DNA from: Acidobacteriota bacterium
Lineage (GTDB): Bacteria; Acidobacteriota; Terriglobia; Acidiferrales; UBA7541
Direction of reading: 5' to 3'
NCBI GenBank assembly: GCA_003224075.1
Contig: QHYF01000199.1
Span: 1-15,429 of the forward strand
Length of the DNA: 15,429 nt
The notes beneath the pieces are model-generated. The model was not told the DNA's origin, made no database searches, and was given only the letters and a program-made list of their open reading frames with translations. The translations under genes were made by a program, and so were the position numbers. This document shows, piece after piece, positions 11,932-15,429 of this stretch (its first letter is position 1; each line of letters opens with the position of its first letter).

Positions 11932-13245
11932 ATGGAAAAGCCATCGAAAATCGCGCCCGCCAAGGGAAAACTGGGCGTTCTACTTCCGGGCATGGGCGCG
12001 GTCAGCACGACCTTCATGGCAGGAGTGGAGCTCGTTCGAAGGGGCAAGGCTCAACCGATTGGTTCGCTCACGCAGATGGGCACGGTCCGCCTGGGCAAGC
12101 GCACGGAGGGCCGCTCTCCGTTGATCAAGAAGTTGGTGCCGCTGGCCGATTTGAAGGACCTGTCTTTCGGTGGCTGGGATATTTTTAAGGACAACGCCTA
12201 CCAGGCGGCGGCGAAAGCCGGAGTGCTGAATCCCGAACATCTTGGACAAGTGAAGACGTTTCTTTCCGGCATCCAGCCGATGAAGGCCGCGTTCGATCAT
12301 GAGTACGTGAAGAGGCTGGAGGGAACGCACGTCAAGAAAGCAAAGAACAAGTACGAGCTGGCGCTGCAGATCAAGGAAGACATTGCCAATTTCAAGAAGA
12401 ACAGGAGAGTTTCGCGGCTGGTGACCTGCTGGTGCGGGTCGACGGAAGTGTTCATCAGGCCAGAGGAGGTGCACTCGACGCCGGAGAAATTTGTGGAGGG
12501 GATGAAGAACAATCATCCGGCGATTGCGCCCTCCATGCTGTACGCGTGGGCCTCGGTGACGAGCGGCGTGCCGTTTGCGAATGGCGCGCCGAACCTGACC
12601 GTGGACATTCCGGCGATTCAGCAACTGGCGCATGACAACAATGTGGCGATCTGCGGGAAGGATTTCAAGACCGGGCAGACGCTCATGAAGACGATTCTGG
12701 CGCCCGGATTCAAGGCGCGGATGCTGGGGCTCGAAGGATGGTATTCGACGAATATTCTGGGAAATCGCGACGGCGAAGTGCTGGACGATCCCGGCTCGTT
12801 CAAGACGAAGGAAGAATCGAAGCTCGGGGCGCTGGAATACATCTTGCAGCCGCAGCTCTACCCGACACTGTACGGGAAAATCCATCACAAGGTGCGCATC
12901 AACTACTACCCGCCGCGCGGCGACAACAAAGAAGGATGGGATAACATCGACATCTTCGGGTGGCTTGCCTATCCGATGCAGATCAAAGTGGACTTTCTTT
13001 GCCGCGATTCCATCCTCGCAGCGCCGATCGTGCTCGATCTAGTATTGTTCCTCGACCTGGCGCAACGCGCGGGCATGCGCGGAATTCAAGAGTGGCTCAG
13101 TTTTTACTTCAAGTCGCCGATGACCGCTCCGGACCTGTACCCCGAGCATGATCTTTTCATCCAGTCGATGAAGCTGAAGAACACGCTGCGCTGGATGATG
13201 GGTGAGGAGCTGATCACACACCTGGGACAGGAGTATTACGACTGA
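11932..13245 (+). CDS. ino1: Myo-inositol-3-phosphate synthase
   Basis: The protein has 437 residues, with a good AAAGGAG 4 nt before the ATG. Residues 12-38 form the Rossmann entry (GKLGVLLPGMGAVSTTFMAG) that binds NAD. The family signatures follow: VTCWCGSTEVF (164-174), AWASVTSGVPFANGAPN (205-221), GKDFKTGQTLMKT (242-254), GWYSTNILGNRDGEVLDDP (269-287) and the KVDFLCRDSILAAPIVLDL segment (352-370). The enzyme cyclises glucose 6-phosphate to inositol 3-phosphate in the cytosol with NAD recycled in the active site, feeding phosphatidylinositol or compatible-solute synthesis. The length matches bacterial homologues. It is intact and stands alone, with the next gene convergent. Confidence 0.95.
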   Translation: MEKPSKIAPAKGKLGVLLPGMGAVSTTFMAGVELVRRGKAQPIGSLTQMGTVRLGKRTEGRSPLIKKLVPLADLKDLSFGGWDIFKDNAYQAAAKAGVLNPEHLGQVKTFLSGIQPMKAAFDHEYVKRLEGTHVKKAKNKYELALQIKEDIANFKKNRRVSRLVTCWCGSTEVFIRPEEVHSTPEKFVEGMKNNHPAIAPSMLYAWASVTSGVPFANGAPNLTVDIPAIQQLAHDNNVAICGKDFKTGQTLMKTILAPGFKARMLGLEGWYSTNILGNRDGEVLDDPGSFKTKEESKLGALEYILQPQLYPTLYGKIHHKVRINYYPPRGDNKEGWDNIDIFGWLAYPMQIKVDFLCRDSILAAPIVLDLVLFLDLAQRAGMRGIQEWLSFYFKSPMTAPDLYPEHDLFIQSMKLKNTLRWMMGEELITHLGQEYYD

Positions 13246-13262
13246 AGGGTGACCAGTGATTC

Positions 13263-13294
13263 GGCGATCAGGAATCAGTCTTCAGCTGATCGCC
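13263..13294. terminator. Stem-loop between convergent ino1 and AhpD-like gene
   Basis: GGCGATCAG (13263-13271) and CTGATCGCC (13286-13294) form a perfect 9-bp stem with a 14-nt loop, in the 64-bp gap between two convergent stop codons. There is no T-run on either side, so it may be a shared terminator or a 3'-end protecting hairpin. Confidence 0.5.
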
Positions 13295-13309
13295 CAACTA
13301 TCGCGTGGA

Positions 13310-13666
13310 CTAAGCGCCGTGCGCGGCGGCGGATTTTGCTTCGACGGCGTCAAGCACACGGGTCGAGTAGATCAGCGCCGCCCCTGCGTTCATGCTCACG
13401 GCGACGCCGAGGGCTTCCGCGATTTCTTCCTTGGTCGCCCCAGCCTTGAGAGCGGCGTCCGTATGCACGACGATGCAGCCGTCGCAGCGAGTTGTAACGG
13501 CCACAGCGAGCGAAATGAGCTGCCGGGTCTTTTCGTTGAGATGATTCGTTTTTGAACCTGCGGCAGACAGCATCTGGTAACCACGGACCGTATCCGGGGA
13601 CAGCTTCATTAGGTCGCCAAGCCTGCCGCCGATTTCCTTATGGTATTGGTTCCAATCCATCATCAT
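13310..13666 (-). CDS. Carboxymuconolactone decarboxylase / AhpD-family protein
   Basis: From the first of three ATGs (13666) the protein has 118 residues; GGGGAG is spaced 6 nt before it, while an upstream frame to 13750 has no similarity. The core LNEKTRQLISLAVAVTTRCDG then C61-x2-C64-x3-H68 and ALKAGATKEEIAEALGVAV is the AhpD/CMD redox motif, in which the Cys pair and His act in thiol-peroxidase-type proton relay. Members with this CxxC are usually small cytosolic hexameric or trimeric antioxidants of uncertain substrate rather than true decarboxylases. A perfect TATAAT on the minus strand at 13711-13706 gives a leader of about 33 nt. It is divergent from icd. Confidence 0.9.
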   Translation of the reverse strand: MMMDWNQYHKEIGGRLGDLMKLSPDTVRGYQMLSAAGSKTNHLNEKTRQLISLAVAVTTRCDGCIVVHTDAALKAGATKEEIAEALGVAVSMNAGAALIYSTRVLDAVEAKSAAAHGA

Positions 13667-13705
13667 GGTTTTCTCCCCTATCGCGTGAAGCTGGAATCGG
13701 GCGCG

Positions 13706-13711
13706 ATTATA
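13706..13711 (-). promoter_or_regulatory. -10 box of the AhpD-like gene
   Basis: TATAAT on the minus strand lies 39 nt before the ATG at 13666. The -35 region is weak (ATCACA about 17 bp upstream). Confidence 0.5.
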
Positions 13712-13737
13712 CTCTCTGCCTCTGCGGATGTGATATC

Positions 13738-13767
13738 TTGTCGGGTTCACCCGAGCCTGCCGAGAAT
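13738..13767 (+). promoter_or_regulatory. Possible promoter of icd
   Basis: TTGTCG (13738-13743) and GAGAAT (13762-13767) are separated by 18 bp. The following bases form AGAATCAGGGCAG (13763-13775), which recurs with one change before mdh. The predicted leader is about 70 nt. Confidence 0.35.
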
Positions 13768-13845
13768 CAGGGCAGTTGTTACGGAGCGGCGCAGCCCTTT
13801 CCTTTCATGCCCGCAGAATAGTCGAACGTCCAAGGAGTCGTTTCC

Positions 13846-15267
13846 ATGAAGAGTTCGTATAACGGCAACGCCATCCCAAGGGAGGGCAAAGCGATCGGTT
13901 ACAGCGGCGGCGAACTGCAGGTGCCAGACACGCCGATTATTCCGTTTATCGAAGGAGACGGAACCGGCCGTGATATTTGGAAGGCGTCCCGGAGAGTGTT
14001 TGATGCGGCCGTAGAACAGGCGTATGGCGGCAAGAGACGCGTGGCGTGGTTCGAAGTGTTCGCCGGTGAGAAGGCGTTCAATTCGTTTAAGGAGTGGCTG
14101 CCAAACGACACTGTCGAAGCGATTCGCGATTTTCGCGTGGCGATCAAAGGGCCGTTGACGACGCCGGTGGGCGGCGGGATTCGTTCACTAAACGTGGCGC
14201 TGCGGCAAATTCTGGACCTTTATTCCTGCGAGCGGCCGGTGCGGTACTTTCCGGGGGTTCCCTCCCCCGTGCGCTCTCCGGAAAAAATGGATGTGTTCAT
14301 CTTCCGGGAGAATACCGAGGACGTTTACATCGGGATTGAGTGGAAGTCCGGGACGCCGGAAGCGAAGAAGCTCTTGGAATTTCTGAACAACGAGATGCTG
14401 AAAGACGGGAAAAAACAGATCCGTTGGGATTCCGGCGTGGGGATCAAGCCGATTTCGCCGACGGGCACGAAGCGGCTTGTACGGCGCGCAATCAGGTACG
14501 CGCTGACCAACAAGCGCAAGAGCGTGACGCTCGTGCACAAGGGGAATATTCAGAAGTTTACGGAAGGCGCGTTTCGCGACTGGGGTTACGAATTGGCGCG
14601 CGAAGAGTTCCGCGCGCAGACGATTACCGAACGCGAGAGCTGGATCGTCGACAATCTCGACAAGAACCCCGCACTCACCGTGGAAGAAAACGCGGCGATG
14701 ATCGAGCCGGGGCTCGAGCAAGCCACGGCCGCGTTCAAGAAAACGGTGTATGACGAAGTGAAGCGGACGCTCGACGCGATTTACGCGACGCACGGCAAGG
14801 GGCAATGGAAGAAGAAGCTGATGATCAACGACCGCATCGCCGACTCGGTGTTCCAGCAGGTGCTGATGCGCGCGGATGAGTACAGCGTGCTGGCTACTTC
14901 TAACTTGAACGGCGACTACCTTTCGGATGCGTGCGCTGCGCAGGTCGGCGGTCTGGGGATGGCGCCAGGATCGAATATCGGAGACGGTTACGGAGTATTT
15001 GAAGCGACACATGGCACCGCGCCAAAATATGCGGACAAGGATGTCATCAATCCGAGTTCCGTGATGCTGTCAGGCGCCATGATGTTTGAGTTCCTCGGAT
15101 GGAAGGAAGCCGCCAAGCTCATCGAAGACGGCATTGCCCGTACCATTCAGCAGAAACGCGTGACTTACGATCTGGAGCGGCTAATGCCGGGAGCAACGAA
15201 GGTCGGGACCTCGGCGTTTGCCACAGCGATTATCGAAAACATGAGGGGTGTGGCGGCGGCCCGCTAA
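13846..15267 (+). CDS. icd: NADP-dependent isocitrate dehydrogenase, long (cyanobacterial-like) form
   Basis: The protein has 473 residues; AAGGAG precedes the ATG. It is homodimeric type-I isocitrate dehydrogenase: PFIEGDGTGRDIW (33-45), the substrate loop GPLTTPVGGGIRSLNVALRQ (102-121) with S114 equivalent to the E. coli regulatory serine 113, FRENTEDVYIGIEW (153-166), LVHKGNIQKFTEG (229-241), NLNGDYLSDACAAQVGGLGM (353-372) and HGTAPKYA (389-396). K394/Y395 with Y441 and R445 in VTYDLERLM are the NADP-type ligands. Compared with the 416-residue E. coli enzyme there is an insertion of about 50 residues at 262-328, as I know it from cyanobacterial enzymes. It converts isocitrate to 2-oxoglutarate in the TCA cycle. 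It is followed 104 bp later by mdh. Confidence 0.96.
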   Translation: MKSSYNGNAIPREGKAIGYSGGELQVPDTPIIPFIEGDGTGRDIWKASRRVFDAAVEQAYGGKRRVAWFEVFAGEKAFNSFKEWLPNDTVEAIRDFRVAIKGPLTTPVGGGIRSLNVALRQILDLYSCERPVRYFPGVPSPVRSPEKMDVFIFRENTEDVYIGIEWKSGTPEAKKLLEFLNNEMLKDGKKQIRWDSGVGIKPISPTGTKRLVRRAIRYALTNKRKSVTLVHKGNIQKFTEGAFRDWGYELAREEFRAQTITERESWIVDNLDKNPALTVEENAAMIEPGLEQATAAFKKTVYDEVKRTLDAIYATHGKGQWKKKLMINDRIADSVFQQVLMRADEYSVLATSNLNGDYLSDACAAQVGGLGMAPGSNIGDGYGVFEATHGTAPKYADKDVINPSSVMLSGAMMFEFLGWKEAAKLIEDGIARTIQQKRVTYDLERLMPGATKVGTSAFATAIIENMRGVAAAR

Positions 15268-15344
15268 TTTTCACGTTTCAGTAATAAATCACCGACCTTG
15301 GTAGCAATTCCCGCTTGTGGCGGCGCTTTGTTTAAGGCCGCACG

Positions 15345-15350
15345 TAGAAT
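15345..15350 (+). promoter_or_regulatory. Possible -10 box of mdh
   Basis: TAGAAT ends 21 nt before the ATG at 15372 and overlaps AGAATCAGGACAG (15346-15358), the motif shared with the icd upstream region. No clear -35 was seen. Confidence 0.3.
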
Positions 15351-15371
15351 CAGGACAGAGGAGAAGACCGA

Positions 15372-15429
15372 ATGCGGAAGAAAGTGACTGTTGTGGGAGG
15401 CGGGTTTGTGGGGTCGACCACGGCGCAGC
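15372..15429 (+). CDS. mdh: Malate dehydrogenase, partial (N-terminus only)
   Basis: The ATG at 15372 follows GAGGAG (15358-15363) at a suitable spacing. The 19 visible residues, MRKKVTVVGGGFVGSTTAQ, form the Rossmann GxGxxG-type NAD loop of the malate/lactate dehydrogenase family; MRKKVTVVG and TTAQ are typical of the bacterial malate dehydrogenase (LDH-like) group. It would oxidise malate to oxaloacetate with NAD in the TCA cycle, consistent with icd upstream. Most of the gene lies outside the window, so malate versus lactate specificity rests on context. Confidence 0.85.
   Translation, partial: MRKKVTVVGGGFVGSTTAQ

Noticed and set aside
11980..12888. 302-aa open frame on the minus strand
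   Set aside because: Antisense to ino1, whose motifs are complete; product Arg/His-rich and unlike any family.
14188..15012. 274-aa open frame on the minus strand
   Set aside because: Antisense to icd; no domain.

Overview
The window looks like a chromosomal segment of an Acidobacteriota-type bacterium, probably a soil or metagenomic member of the Terriglobia/Koribacter side. This placement is an inference. It rests on the mix of gene families (winged-helix/HNH endonuclease, DUF2306, DUF2127, DUF4097, a small MRADRVE-type protein, an icd-mdh pair), moderately high GC, and intergenic palindromes typical of environmental genomes. No mobile element, CRISPR array, rRNA or tRNA was recognised.

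Layout. At 1-586 (minus) is a DUF2306-like membrane protein that runs off the left edge. At 645-1397 (minus) is a winged-helix + HNH endonuclease. At 1398-1857 is a gene-free repeat island: four 7-bp tandem repeats, a 118-bp direct repeat with 120-bp period, and three perfect palindromes. At 1858-2637 (minus) is an orphan LytTR response regulator, divergent from a NUDIX ADP-sugar hydrolase (2843-3400). A cold-shock protein with its own promoter follows (3593-3874). At 3953-4500 (minus) is a small glycine-zipper gene split into two overlapping frames. DNA polymerase X (4742-6538) has a near-consensus -10 that predicts a leaderless mRNA.

From 6636 to 11617 the genes are accessory and repeatedly broken: a DUF4097 beta-repeat protein, a periplasmic PQQ-dependent dehydrogenase, a DUF2127 membrane protein and a two-domain DUF3395-like secreted protein each need a reading-frame change to match their families. 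The small intact genes in this stretch are a 55-aa membrane protein and a 67-aa conserved-looking protein.

The right end returns to intact core metabolism: inositol-3-phosphate synthase (11932-13245), a convergent AhpD/carboxymuconolactone-decarboxylase-like protein (13310-13666, minus), then NADP isocitrate dehydrogenase (13846-15267) followed by the start of malate dehydrogenase (15372 onward, cut by the window edge). The last two are consecutive TCA-cycle functions.

The strongest unexplained signal is the contrast between at least four, probably five, frame-broken accessory genes and the fully intact long core genes between and around them. This suggests gene decay, although assembly error cannot be excluded. 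Second is the repeat island directly upstream of the HNH gene. I do not see a clearly new multi-gene system here.
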